Assembly: GCA_947683425.1 (NCBI GenBank)
Contig: CANTUQ010000055.1
Coordinates: 23,554,001-23,618,000, forward strand
Direction: 5' to 3'
DNA length: 64,000 nt
Source: Excoecaria cochinchinensis
Taxonomy: Eukaryota; Streptophyta; Magnoliopsida; Malpighiales; Euphorbiaceae
Part shown: piece by piece, positions 1-10,859 of the stretch
Layout of the letters: every line of letters begins with the position of its first letter
How positions within the stretch are numbered: position 1 is the first letter of the stretch
Notes under the pieces: generated by a model
What the model was told of the DNA's origin: nothing
Database searches by the model: none
What the model saw: only the letters and a program-made list of their open reading frames with translations
Translations under genes and position numbers: made by a program

Positions 1-4
1 ACAG

Positions 5-22
5 TGGCGACTCCACTGGGGA
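5..22 (+). promoter_or_regulatory. Primer binding site of A
   Basis: TGGCGACTCCACTGGGGA begins one base (g) after the LTR end. The same site follows the LTRs of B and D. It should pair with the 3' end of a tRNA, probably tRNA-Arg as in Ogre-type Tat elements (family knowledge; tRNA identity not checked here). The flanking CAGTGG/CCACTG dyad gives the site a small self-complementary stem. Confidence 0.85.
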
Positions 23-1171
23 CTTTGTGTTTGAGACTTCACTCCGAAAGTGTTTTGGTTAAAAATATGATTGGGTTTTTAACACTTAAAATTATATCTC
101 TTTTCAAAAATTTGCATTGCATTTTAGAGTCTTAGACTTACGATAGTTGGTCCCTTATTTACCTCGGTGCATTCCCAAAGCATGACCCTACTTTCACTCA
201 TTGTAGGGAAGTGTTAGGGATAATCACCAGCCCAAGCCCTGTACCTTTTGGTATATCAAATGGAGACACGATCGGTCGTTATGCACGTGATGAGTTAGAC
301 CCGTTAGAAGGGACCATGCTTGGGTAGGCCAAAAAAAAAATACTTTGACCAAAACCCATGTAATGGCAAGTAGAAACTTCCCCTAGGTAGCATGCTCCTT
401 AATATAATGCTTGTGGTGTGGGTCATTGCATATTAAGCGAAATCAAACAAATTAAGTGGTCTCTTATCAAAGGCTTTCATGCCCCGGTATGCCCATCTTG
501 ATAAGATTGAATTGTTCGAATACGCAATGATCGAAATTCATACGTGTGCTCATTAGATTAGGAGTGTTATGCTGCCGATTTTTCACCGTGCATGTCACGC
601 ATTCATTGGGTCTCCTGTTGACCCATGAACTAAGCCCACCTTGGAAAAGAGACCTCACGACCTCGTGTGTGGGGGTGATAAGGGTGGAAGGATCTTTTTG
701 CTTGCATGTGGTTGTGAATGCTGCACAACATATTTGTGCATCACGTGTCATTCATGCATGTCAATAAAACAAATACATGTATATATGAATAATAATAAAT
801 TTTCTCTCATGCTATGTGTATATATCTTTTCATCTGCATATTATTCTTAACATATAAATATCATCATGCATGTAATTTCCTCCATGCATCCCATCGTATT
901 GTGGTAGTCCATTGATATCGTACTCATTAAAGACCGGTTGCATGGCACAATCGTGCATTGTATATGTTATTCGTGCATCACGATCATGCATTGTACATGT
1001 CATCCATGAATCATTCTAACAATCTTAACCTTTCAGCCATTATAGATTCATCTGAGTGGACTAGGGGTTCTGACGATCGGCTAGTGAGGACAAGAGTCGC
1101 CCTTTGGATTGCTAGAATTAGTGCCTACTTGGGATTCTGAATCTCTTTTTGCTACTAGTGAATCATCCTCA
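23..1171 (+). other. Non-coding leader of A with splice acceptor at 1036
   Basis: No credible gene. Blocks of the leader recur in B (10861-12009) and D (21156-22054), for example CCGGTGCATTCC near 162 and CATGCCCCGGT near 478, so it is conserved between elements without coding potential. At 1021-1036 a pyrimidine tract ends in CTTTCAG, followed by CCATTATAGA. B and D have the same acceptor context at 11884 and 21926. Short open frames here are not shared between copies and are taken as chance. Confidence 0.7.
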
Positions 1172-2573
1172 ATGGCGGAAGAAATTGGAAACCCAACTAC
1201 TCATGACCTTGCCAAGAGACTTGAGGAATTTGAACAGCGAATGTTAGACATGATGGGTGCCATGACCGAAAGATTTGCTCGGCCCCTTGCTTCTCAAGCA
1301 CCAGCTGCTCCACAACCACTGGTAGCCCCTCCTCTGGGGCAAGCCGAACCACCTGCTGGTGGGGAGGCTCCTCTCGTTGGATGTACTGCCCACCAACCTG
1401 CAAATGAGCCTAAAGCTACAGCTGTGCGGGTTGGACCAGGAAGAGCAAAGATCACGAACCTTGATGAGGATGACATGGTAAAAAAGATGGAGGAGAAGCT
1501 TGAAGCCATAACGAAGATGTTAACGGGAAGAAAGGGAATAAAACCTGAGGATCGAGAGCTAGATGATAAAGACCTGGTCCCTTTGAACTTTAAGATGCCT
1601 GATATGTCCAAATTCGATGGCACTTCTAACCCCGCTGCACACATCAAGCAATACACCCTAATCATGAAGGGTACAGGGCTGACAAAGAAGCAGAAAATAG
1701 AGTACTTTTGCCTCAGCTTAGCTGGCCCAACAGTGGATTGGTATCATGGGCTGGATCAAAGAACGAGAGAAGACTGGAATCTATTAACAGAAGAATTCCC
1801 TGGCCAGTATGATTGCAGTTCCAAGATTGAGGTCACATTGAAAGATTTAGAAGTGCTGAAGCAGAAGTCAAGGGAATCATTCCATGAGTACTTGACCCGA
1901 TGGAGAAATCGAGTGATGGAGATAAAGAGAAAGCCTGATACCTCAGATCAGATCAGGCTATTTATCCGAAATGCTAGTCTATATTTAAGGGATGGGTTAA
2001 AAATGAAAGGACTCAAAGATTGGGAGTCACTTAAGGACATAGCCATTGAAGTTGAAACTGAGCATTTAGATAAAGTGGCTAGATCTGCAGATGTGGCTTT
2101 GGGCAAAAATAAGGGAAGCAGCAGTGGTAACGGGGGCAATGATAAGGTGGCAGAAGTCTCTGCCATAGGAACGGCTCCTAAACATCTCACTATCTCGGGC
2201 AGACCATTATCTTGGCACTTCACCCGTCTCATTAAGGAAGGAAAGTTGCAACCCTTGCCAGCTGGGCCCGCCCCAAGTCAAGGGAAGCCAAAGCATAGGA
2301 TGGACTGGTATTGCGCATATCATCAGTACACAGGGCACGGAACAGACTACTGTCGTTCTTTTAAGGGACTGAATTCAAGCCTTGATCGATGGTAAACAGG
2401 CTATTAATCCTGGGCAGAGAGAAAGTCAAGAGAAGTCAGCCCATTGTGCCATGATTGGTTCAAGCTTACCGGAATGGTATGTGATGCAAGACTTGTATGG
2501 AAATGGGTATGCCACTACTACTAGCCCTGAGGCAGATGAGGGAGAGATTTTTGTGGCAATGATAGGCTGTTAG
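1172..2573 (+). pseudogene. gag of Tat type (first gag module of A)
   Basis: The ATG at 1172 (MAEEIGNP...) is preferred to the upstream one at 1109 because it follows the splice acceptor and matches D's gag start. In order: an N-terminal helical segment, a charged linker, the capsid core (KFDGTSNPAAHIKQYT, then DWYHGLDQRTREDW, about 1607-1780), a basic domain, and a zinc knuckle of the form CX2HX4HX4C (YCAYHQYTGHGTDYC, about 2310-2354). A frameshift near 2370 makes the frame end at 2395. The reading continues as 2382-2573 (LPEWYVMQDLYG, matching D) and stops at a TAG where D has Trp. Structural protein of the virus-like particle by family; inactive here. Confidence 0.85.
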
Positions 2574-3400
2574 TCCAGCAGCGAAAGCGGGGAGGAAGAG
2601 GAAGGTGAAAAACAAGAGGGTTCTAACCAGGAATTGAGTATGGCCGGCCTTTCACGACAGATTGAGGAGACTCGTGCATTAATGGCCCAAGAGATGGATA
2701 GACGGCTTGAGGAGCTCGAAAGGAGGTTGACAGCTATGATTAAGGAGAGAATAGATGCCCTGGCACTAGTTCTACAATCCCGATTGATGGCGGCTACCTT
2801 TAACCGGGTTGAGTTGGCCCCTGTCGAGATAGCCCATATAGCGAGAACCACGGCATCTCCTAGTGCCACTAAGCCCCGAGGCAAGGAACCGCTTGATTTA
2901 CCAGTGGGACAAGGAGGTGGTAAGAGGCCTACTCTGGAACATGATAATATGCTTGAGGAGGATGGAGATCTGGTGAAGGCGCATGCTCTGAAAAATGCAA
3001 ACCTAAATATCTGAGATGGCTGTAAGGGCAATGTTAAAAAAGCGGGAGAGCCATCAGTGAGAAGGAATCAGAGATGTTACTCTGATTTGGGTAGACCCTT
3101 GTCGCGGGTTTTTGAGAAGCTAGTGAAAAGGGGGTTATTGCAGCCATTACCGGTGAGGCCCGCCAGTAGTCAGGGGTAGCCCCACCACAGAGCGGATCAA
3201 TATTGTGCATTCCCCCAGCACACTAGACATTTGACAAACTATTGCCGGACTTTGAGAGACCGGGTTCAGGACCTCATCGATTCCAAGCAAATCACGGATC
3301 CCGAGAAAAGAGAGAAGAAGAAGAAGGCAGACTACAATGCAATCCTTCCACCAGAGATGTGACTGGGCCTGACCCACTTCATCGGCATGTTCCTCCAAAG
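2574..3400 (+). pseudogene. Second gag module of A (capsid-less, B type)
   Basis: After a short acidic stretch a second gag start appears (MAGLSRQIEETRALMAQEMD, 2640 on) and reads to 3014. Then, with frame changes, comes the gag tail (GRPLSRVFEKLVKRGLLQPLP, knuckle CAFPQHTRHLTNYC, then RVQDLIDSKQITDPEKRE to about 3330). The same module, lacking the capsid core, forms the whole gag of element B (12010-12705). The knuckle has Pro in place of its first His, and a TAG interrupts it at 3178. A therefore carries two gag N-termini in tandem, one from each element type, which suggests recombination between them. Confidence 0.75.
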
Positions 3401-3706
3401 CTACAAGCAGAAGATCGTGTTTTTAATGCTTACTGCTTTTCAATTCCAGAACTCTTTTAGGACAATTTGGTTATTGTAACATGTTGAACAATTTCTGTTT
3501 TGTTTATGCGATATTTCTATGATTTCATTTTTTATGATCACAATGCATTCATTCATTTTGGCATTAATTCAATTAATACGACTCCATCTAATTTTGGGAA
3601 CCTTGGGGAATCCAAATAAAGTCTTGATAGCATCTGATATAACTCTTGAGGAGAGAATAATTTTGAGAGATAAAAAAAAAGAGAGCCTCTGCCCGGATCT
3701 AGTATA
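3401..3706 (+). pseudogene. Relic of the protease-RT linker
   Basis: Short frames (FQFQNSF near 3437, then NPNKVLIASDITLEERI near 3607-3660) align by eye with D at about 24990-25220 (FIPELFYD, then NPREILIASSITPEERK). Everything between gag and this linker (protease, G-patch-like motif) and everything after it (RT to integrase) is missing, so at least two internal deletions shaped A. Confidence 0.6.
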
Positions 3707-4133
3707 ACACGCTGAAGATGGACAAGGACATTCTCAAGACCAACGCTACTTTCACGTGCCAACATGATAACAAACCAAATTTGAAGAACCATTCTTTTGC
3801 ACCCCCCCCCCCCCCCAATATCTGGGATGCATATGATGCTGCCAAATAAAATAAAGCTCCCAGATCTTCATCAGAAATTAGGCGAGTGAAACTCAAAACC
3901 ACCACGAAGAATATACAACCCATCAGAACCAAGCCATATGACCTTTTTTCCTCTCAACCCCTTTGAAATGTGCACCCTCAAAACCGATTATGACTGACCC
4001 TTAACCATCCAAAACCCTCATAGCCAAATTTCTTACCAAAATTTAATGCCCGACCAAATTGAACAACAATGGTCCCAGTGGTTAAGATAAAAATTGCACG
4101 TATGTGTAAAATTCAGGACTTGATCAAAGCTTG

Positions 4134-4225
4134 TCAAAAAAAAAATTGGGTTGTAAAAAAAAAAATTGGGTTGTAAAAAAAAAAATTGGGCTGCAAAAAA
4201 AAATTGGGAAAAAATTGGGGTGTAA
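4134..4225 (+). repeat. Short A-rich tandem repeat
   Basis: Four to five copies of a unit of about 20 bases built from TTGGG(T/C)TG(T/C) and a run of A. It looks like a slippage product; no function is suggested. Confidence 0.8.
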
Positions 4226-5261
4226 AGAAAAGAGAGAATTGATCAGGGGGCAAGGGAATGTTATTTAGAGGCAAGCTTTGTTCGAATCTTGTTGATCTAC
4301 ACATGCCTACACCTTGTTATTCTTCTCCTTAGCTGCTGAAAATGACCTAAAAGACTAAACCACGAACCATCCATCCAATCCCAGGCATCGGAAAAAAAAA
4401 AAAAGTTATTTTGGAACTTAAACCACCAAAATCGATAAAAGTACCCCAGATCCCGTTGCCCTAGCTCAGCCATTGAACAACCATTCCAGGTTTTGGACCA
4501 CCAAAGCCAATAAAAGCCAGGACTCGAACCGCCAAAGCCAATAAAAGTCAAGCGTGAAACTTCGTATTCAAGCCCCAAATAATGAACCCCATCACCTCAA
4601 CCAGTCTGCACGAGAGCTAAAACCAAAACTTTGATATCAAGAGGAACCACTCCCAGAAGCAGCAGTCTCCCCGACTGACGAAGATGAAAGCGAATTCGAT
4701 CTACACTAACGGACTGAAAGATGGTCCATGTCAAAGGCTAAAAAAAAAAGAATAATAAAAAGAAGGAGAGAAAATATTCAATCAAGAAAACCCGCGAGGG
4801 ATGATTGATAACAGGAGTTTGATGATCTCAAGATCTATCCCGAGATTAGATGATGTCTCATATTTTTCGAGTTAATGCCAAATAGTGATCATGTGATATG
4901 AAATCGGATTGAAATATATGCATTTATGCAAAGATGTATTGGTATGACCAGAGCAGTTCATCTTGCACACTCAAAGTGGTCTGAGTCAGATATAAAACCA
5001 GCACATTATTACTATCTACCCTCTACCATCCCCGCTACTCAGGCACTTCAGGCAACTCATCTTGCTACCCACTGTGAAGCCAACCCTACAGCACCTTCCT
5101 AATAAAGAGCCTAGCACATACAACCAAAGTCTGAGATATAAGCACATGCCAATTATACCCGAAAGACCTTTCGCAACAACTCCAACTTCTCTAAAAAAAA
5201 AAAAGGCCGTTAGAGATGAAAACCGTGATTGGCGCTCTAAGCTAAAGTTAGGCCAAAGGGC

Positions 5262-5466
5262 AGGGTGAAAACCTGGCGACAGGCAGTCTGCCCTACAAAA
5301 AATGAGATAAATAAAAGCCGCTGGATTGGGTTGGGTCCATTCCAGGCAAAAAAAATAAGGCACAGGGTTATGTGAAAATCCAACAACGGCGCATCTCCCG
5401 CTAAGAAAAGCTAGTGTGAAAATCCATGAGGGACACACTACCTTCAAATAATGACTACAGGTATCA
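5262..5466 (+). repeat. Conserved GTGAAAA-block in the tail of A
   Basis: Contains GGGTGAAAACC, TGTGAAAATCC (twice), GGCAGTCTGCCC and CTAAGAAAAGCTAGTG. The same words in the same order occur in C (16480-16720, minus) and D (46820-46945). In D this block forms the intron of the antisense gene, so in A it may be the leftover of that intron. Confidence 0.7.
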
Positions 5467-5819
5467 GAGGAGAGCCTCATAATCCCCTAAAGGCACGAAA
5501 TTAAAAAGCAATTCCAGGGGGCACCGATCCTACTGCAAATCACGACCAAACCGGCTTTCGGCTCCCAAATCCACTCGGATGAATCCTTATCCTGCATTAT
5601 TGCATACATATGCACCTCACAGGCGTGGGATTTGATGATGCCTCAATGTGCATTCATGCATGCATGAACTTTATATATATCTTGCACAAGTAATTCTTCG
5701 CACACATTTCGTGCACATGATCTTTGCGTACTTGCAACACGTAATCCTTTGCACATGCTTAGCACAAGCACTTATCACGTGCATCTAATCTTCGCATTAT
5801 CTCTAAGCCCTTATCCAAC

Positions 5820-6330
5820 AGGCATCCTCAATATCTTTAAAATATTACCTTCAAAGTCCTTGTTCATAAGGCATTCTCAGTCTCTTCGGAGCATTATCTC
5901 TAGATCCTTATCCAACTGGCATCCTTAATCTCTTCAAAATATTATCTTTAAGTCCTCCTTCATGGGGCATTCTCAGTCTCTTCGGAGCATTATTTTTAAG
6001 TCCTTCTTCACAAGGAATTCTCAGTCTCTTCGGAGCATTATCTTTAAGTCCTTCTTCACAAGGCATTCTCAGTCTCTTCGGAGCATTATCTTTAAGTCCT
6101 TCTTCACAAGGCATTCTCAGTCTCTTTGGAGCATTATCTTTAAGTCCTTCATCACAAGGCATTCTCAGTCTCTTCGGAGCATTATCTTTAAGTCCTTCAT
6201 CACAAGGCATTCTCGGTCTCTTCGGAGCATTATTTTTAAGTCCTTTCTCAAGGCATTCTCAGTCTCTTCGGAGCATTATCTTTAAGCCATTTTTTCAAGG
6301 CATTCTCGGTCTTTTCGGAGCGTTATCCTT
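5820..6330 (+). repeat. 48-bp minisatellite
   Basis: About ten copies of a 48-bp unit containing TTCTCAGTCTCTTCGGAGCA and a variable TTAAGTCCTT segment. Because 48 is a multiple of three, several copies stay open on both strands and encode 16-residue repeats (plus: SLRSIIFKSFFTRHSQ; minus: MPCDEGLKDNAPKRLR). The array sits just before the 3' LTR, where C also has tandem repeats. The Retand family of Tat elements is known for an amplified repeat in this place. Confidence 0.9.
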
Positions 6331-6639
6331 CGTAGCAGTGAGCTTTTTCCCAAAATATTCTAAATCCTTTCAATCCATGAGTATATCTGCATCAACAGGT
6401 TAGATGCCACAACGGAAGAGGTTAGACACCACATTAAGGTCAATTACAGACCACAACAACAAGGCTAGACACCGCATAGGTTAGATGCCAAAACAATAGG
6501 GGTTAACACGTTGACGAACAGACGGTAACTACCTACAGCAACTTCATCCAGTTTGGGAAGACAGCCGCCTCAGGTACGCGCCTCTTTCCTTTCTTTTCTG
6601 AATTTTGGCTCACTTAGGCACCTAGGTTCTAAGTTTCCC

Positions 6640-6654
6640 AAAATTGGGGGCAAC
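6640..6654 (+). promoter_or_regulatory. Polypurine tract of A
   Basis: AAAATTGGGGGCAAC lies directly before the LTR start TGTAGACACC. C has the identical tract on the minus strand (15369-15383). It primes plus-strand DNA synthesis. Confidence 0.85.
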
Positions 6655-7142
6655 TGTAGACACCGGGTCCCGAGGCGGTCCAAGATCAGAATTACCCGAT
6701 GATGAGAATGATACCGATTTACGGGCAGAGGTGTCAAAAATGATGTTTCCCTTGTCGAGATCTTTTTTTTATCATAAAAAAAAATTTAATTTATTTTAAA
6801 AATAATATTATTAGAAGGTGTTATTTTTGATATTTGAAAAAAAGGAAATTAAATTATTAATTAATTTCATTGAATTAAATTAAATTAATTGATTTAATTT
6901 GAAAAAAGAGAAATTGAATTAACTAATTAATTTCATTGAGTTAAATTAAATTAATTAATCGATTTAATTGAAAGAAAGAAGAAAATTAAGTTGGATAATT
7001 AATTGGATTGAATTAAATTAGTTAATTAATTTTATTGGGTTAGTTAATTAGTCTAAATAGGAAAAATAAATAAAAATATAAAAGATGAAAAAAAAGATTT
7101 AAAAGGTTTTTGTAAAAAAAAAAAAATAATGTGTAAAAACGT

Positions 7143-7171
7143 GGGAAAGTGGCTTTTAAGGCCACTTTCCC
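7143..7171. repeat. Hairpin 1 in LTR A
   Basis: GGGAAAGTGGC pairs with GCCACTTTCCC (11-bp perfect arms, 7-base loop). It lies upstream of the presumed transcription start. Confidence 0.9.
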
Positions 7172-7177
7172 ATTTGT

Positions 7178-7209
7178 GGTCGCGTGATGGCAATTGCCAT
7201 CATGCGACC
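7178..7209. repeat. Hairpin 2 in LTR A
   Basis: A 32-bp dyad centred on GGCAATTGCC, with 16-bp arms and one mismatched pair (GCGTGATGG against CCATCATGC). It is six bases after hairpin 1. Confidence 0.9.
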
Positions 7210-7733
7210 CCATTTGTGATTTTGGCAAAAGCCACCTGCTCTGTCCCCTTTTTTTTCACCGATTTTCTGCATTTTTCAGACAGTTTTTCAGTCTGTTTTT
7301 TCCGTTTTTCACCGTTTTGTGTTATTTTCGATTTACAAAATTAAAAGTTAATTTTCTCTTTCTCCTTTTTTGGCCAAGCCTAAGTTCAAATGGGGACTAG
7401 CTCTTCATTTTAGGAAGGAGGGACGGCAATTTTGAAAAAAAAAAGAGTTCTCTGTTTTCCTCTCAAGAACAACCCAGCAAAAATTTTCAACTGATTTTTC
7501 CAGTTTTTTTGATTTTCATCTTCCATTCTTTCTTTAACATTTTTCCAACGGAAAATTCATCTAGAACAAACAAGAATCAATTTTTTTTATTTGACAAATA
7601 TTTTTCCGAAAAAATACTTTCTCTAAATTTTAGTCTAAACTTCTCTTCTTTAATTTTTTACACTTTTCTTCGCCAAATCTCAACAAAGGGAGCAGATCCC
7701 GGCACTTCTCATTTCAAATACACACCTCTGAGG

Positions 7734-7739
7734 GTAAAC
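7734..7739 (+). promoter_or_regulatory. Predicted splice donor in LTR A
   Basis: CTGAGG/GTAAAC. The same TGAGG/GTAA context occurs in LTR C (14521, minus), LTR D (19866) and LTR H (55339). In the 5' LTR copy it would pair with the acceptor before gag (1036 in A). Confidence 0.55.
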
Positions 7740-7920
7740 ACTTGGACCAATTTTATTTATTTATTTGCATATTATTTATTATTGTTAGTATTTTTGCCTC
7801 TTTTGCCATCAAAAAATCATGCCTTTTGTCTAATATTATTCTTTGGTTTTTGCTACTATTGGTATATTATTTGTGACTATAATTTATTTTTTTGTGAATC
7901 CTGGTGCCGCCATCTCCTTT

Positions 7921-7928
<8 letters not shown>

Positions 7929-8001
<73 letters not shown>

Positions 8002-8073
8002 CTGCCATGTTATTTATAATTATTATTATTATTATTATTACTATGCCGTTGCCCTCATTAGCATTATTATATA

Positions 8074-8109
<36 letters not shown>

Positions 8110-8182
8110 TTGTTTATTTAACTTTTTGTTTTATTATTATTATTACTTGGTATTCTGAATCATTTTTATATTATTAAGTTGT

Positions 8183-8219
<37 letters not shown>

Positions 8220-8300
8220 CATCATCATCATCAACATTAATATTAGCACTGTTATTTTTTACCTCTATTATTATTATTATTACTATCATTATTATTATTA
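7929..8300. repeat. (ATT)n microsatellite region in LTR A
   Basis: Long runs of ATT at 7929-8000, about 8018-8041, 8071-8108 and 8184-8218, then ATC, with short interruptions. The translated poly-Leu and poly-Ile frames are artefacts. Confidence 0.95.
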
Positions 8301-9260
8301 TCATTATAAATTGACTTGCCTAATATTTATTTCGTTTTTACTCGATTAATTTTTAGAATCATTACTAATATTTTTTATGTTAATTTTTGTCTGAGATTTA
8401 ACTTGAGTCGGGTTACTTGAGCATCCCCGTGACTCCCCAGATGGGTCGCGACGCGTGGAGGATTACACCGATTTTGGTGAGATCTTTCTCAACTCTCTCT
8501 TTATGTTATGTTATTTGTAAATAATTATTTTATTCATGCACGCGTGCGATAAAAAAATCACAAAAATATTTCTATAATTAAATTGGGATTTCCACTAATA
8601 AAATTGGGACCAATGTCACTTGTTTTAGCCTAATAATAAAACTATCACAATTAAAATGAAGAGTCATTTTTCTCGAAAAATGGGATCACTCATCCCCGTT
8701 TTCATCAAACAACTAAAACGACTCTTCGAACCCTCTTTAAATAAACGCGAAAGAACCAATGTTCCTAAACATTCGAATAGGCACGAAGGAACCAATGTTC
8801 CTAAAACAATATCCCGATTTATGTATGTCTTTTTATTTTGATCTTGTGCGAGTGTTTTAAGTTTATGTTCATTTTCTTTTGGGCCCTTGTAATTAATTTT
8901 GGGGCAACTTTATTTATTTTTGGGGATTGTATTCCGTCCCCATCCACATCTTTAATTTCCTTTTATTGGGGTTGTATTCCGCCCCTATTTCTCTTATAAC
9001 TGTGTGCTTGCGTGTTTACCGCTTTCATTTATCGCTTTCTTTACTACCTTTTATCGCTTTCATTTATTTTCTTTATATGCTTGCAATGTGCTATTTAATT
9101 TAAATGCATTAATCGCGTGAGATGAGAGATATAATTTTAAGAGGTTAAAAACCCATTTATAATTAACCAAAGCATAAATAAGAGGGAAGTTCCGGACACC
9201 ATATCTCTGGTTTAGACCATTAGAGGTGAGAAACCTTTTCCCAACTGCTTGCAAATTGGG

Positions 9261-9271
9261 TGGCGACTCCA
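9261..9271 (+). promoter_or_regulatory. PBS-core copy inside LTR A
   Basis: TGGCGACTCCA, identical to the first 11 bases of the true PBS, lies 178 bases before the LTR end. It directly follows a CCCAA...TTGGG stem (9240-9260). Confidence 0.8.
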
Positions 9272-9449
9272 AATGCCTCAAAGGTGCCTTTAGGCGTCAT
9301 TAGACTAGGTTGTTCTCCCCAATGTTATATTGGGAGGGATACACCGATGATGTCTCATGGCGCCCATGATCAAAAGACGCAAACCAAGTCCCTCGAATCC
9401 TAAAGCGGATTCACGTCGGGGGCCCTTGCTGGGTTCGGCGCGCGTCACA

Positions 9450-9618
9450 ACAGCTGTGTTTCTGCTTTAGTTGAAAAACACAGTTGTGTTCCTTTGGAAA
9501 ACACAGCTGTGTTTTCACGATGTCTCACTCCTTCATTTTCTTTCATTTTCGGCACTGCCGGTTGTTTTGCTGAAGAAACACAGCTGTGTTTCTAAAGAAA
9601 ACACAGCTGTGTTTTCTT
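9450..9618. repeat. Cluster of CAGCTG palindromes in LTR B
   Basis: Five dyads. The first (ACAGCTGTGT) is cut by A's insertion. One is imperfect (9475-9490, CAGTTG centre). Then AAAACACAGCTGTGTTTT (9498-9515) and GAAACACAGCTGTGTTTC (9575-9592) are perfect, and a perfect 24-bp dyad lies at 9595-9618. All share the core ACACAGCTGTGT. Confidence 0.92.
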
Positions 9619-10840
9619 CTCTGTTTCATTTTTTTTTCATGCACTGTGTTATTTGCTTCATTTATTTTATGCCTCCTTTTAATGCATTTATTTTATAGTT
9701 AATTATTTCCATTTAATTAATTGTTTATATTTAGTCGTTTTAATAATTATTATTTTATTGATTTTTTTAATTATTTTATTCAATTAATTTATTTGTTCTA
9801 ATTTTCTTGTGCATATTACATTAATTATTTAATTTACTTTACTAACATTTTATTTCATTTTTATCTTTTATTGTCTCAAAATTATTTGTCTTCGCGAGTC
9901 ATATTCACGCACGGGTTGGAGAGCCGGGGAGTTAAAGACCATCAAACTTAGGGTTTGCATCTTAATTGATGTGTTTATTTTATTTATATTATTTTTTTAT
10001 GTATTGTATGTAAAATGTATTTTTTTATTATCCGTATTACAGAAAATCACATTTTTCAGATAAATAATAATTTAGGATTTTTCCTAATAAATTGGACCAA
10101 TGTCCTATTTTAACCAACAAAATCTCACTTCCAAATAGAGAACTAATTTTCATAAAATGGGATCACTCATCCCCGTTTTCTCAAACAATGCCCTAAATAG
10201 TTCTCCAATTTTTCTAATAAATAAAAAGGAACCAATGTTCCTAAAATTCATGACCCGATTTATGTATGTTGCATTTTAATTTCTTTTATGCAATTATTTA
10301 TTTGTTTGTTTATATTTTCTTATTTTGGGGGATTGTTCTGTCCCCTTTCCTTTTATTTATTATTTATTTTGGGGGATTGTTCTGTCCCAATTTCTATTTT
10401 GTAATTTATTTATTTACTGCTTCATTTATCGCTTTCCTATGTGAATGAATGCGCTTTAAATCTATTGCACTATCGCGTGAGATGAGAGATTGAATTTTAA
10501 TTGCTTAAAAACTCATTTATAATTTTAATTGCTTAAAAACTCATTTATAAACTTAACTTAAGTCATTAATAAGAGTGAAGTTCCGAACACCATCTCTAGT
10601 TTAGACCAATAGAGGTTAGAGACCTTTCCCAATTTCTTGTAAATTGGGCGGCGACTCTAAAATACCTCAAGGTGCCTAAAGGCATCGTGAGACTAGATGA
10701 TCCTTTCCAATGTTCTATTGGAAAGGAGGCATCCAAAATGACTCATGATGCCCAAGATCATAAAAGACGTAGACCAATCCCTCGAGCCCTAAAAGCGGGT
10801 CTCAAGTGAGGGCCTTTGCTAGGTTCCGGCGCGCGTCACA
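9450..10840 (+). mobile_element. 3' part of the 5' LTR of element B
   Basis: Ends in GCGCGCGTCACA and is followed by a PBS, so it is an LTR end, but it has no LTR start. It begins directly where LTR A ends, so A most likely inserted into this LTR, with the left part outside the window. It contains CAGCTG-centred palindromes (9450-9618), CAAT-loop hairpins (10094-10105 and 10227-10242), CCCGATTTATGTATG (10254-10268) and a degenerate PBS core (10649-10659). Sequence expected between the palindromes and these hairpins, including a donor, is not obvious and may be deleted. Confidence 0.8.
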
Positions 10841-10841
10841 G

Positions 10842-10859
10842 TAGCGACTCCACTGGGGA
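10842..10859 (+). promoter_or_regulatory. Primer binding site of B
   Basis: TAGCGACTCCACTGGGGA, one base different from the PBS of A and D and one base after the LTR end at 10840. Confidence 0.82.

Larger units (their letters stand above)
3707..6639 (+). other. Non-coding 3' region of A
   Basis: About 2.9 kb without a credible gene. It holds a 15-base C run at 3802-3816, A-rich TTGGG repeats at 4134-4225, and blocks containing GTGAAAACC/GTGAAAATCC (about 4785-4870 and 5262-5466) that recur in C and D. The 48-bp minisatellite is at 5820-6330, and a closing segment (GGCTCACTTAGGCACCTAGG, 6607-6626) is also present before the LTR of C. Frames on the minus strand at 4297-4578 and 5016-5480 are not shared with the other copies in coding form. 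Confidence 0.65.
1..9449 (+). mobile_element. Element A: Tat-type Ty3/gypsy deletion derivative
   Basis: Only the last three bases (ACA) of the 5' LTR are inside the window. They are followed by the PBS, a leader of about 1.15 kb, two gag remnants, a short relic of the protease-RT linker, a long non-coding tail, a polypurine tract and a complete 3' LTR at 6655-9449. No RT, RNase H or integrase remains, so A could only move with help from another element. Tat assignment rests on the gag type (compare element D), the PBS and the LTR ends TGTAGACACC...CGCGTCACA. The five bases after the 3' LTR (ACAGC, 9450-9454) should be the target duplication; its partner lies left of the window. Confidence 0.88.
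6655..9449 (+). mobile_element. 3' LTR of A (2795 bp)
   Basis: Starts TGTAGACACC and ends CGCGCGTCACA. In order: an AT-rich segment; two near-perfect hairpins (7143-7171 and 7178-7209); a pyrimidine-rich leader; a splice donor CTGAGG/GTAAAC at 7734; an (ATT)n tract; two short hairpins with CAAT loops (8607 and 8753-8802); CCCGATTTATGTATG (8813-8827), which recurs in the other Tat LTRs; and a second PBS core TGGCGACTCCA at 9261-9271. No clear TATA box. Confidence 0.9.

Noticed and set aside
467..1140. Short frames in the leader of A
   Set aside because: Not conserved as frames in the homologous leaders of B and D.
5908..6285. Repeat proteins on both strands
   Set aside because: Open only because the minisatellite unit is 48 bp; no start context, and not shared by C or D.
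7509..8177. 222-codon plus-strand frame with poly-Leu
   Set aside because: It is the translation of (ATT)n in LTR A; the neighbouring frame gives poly-Ile.
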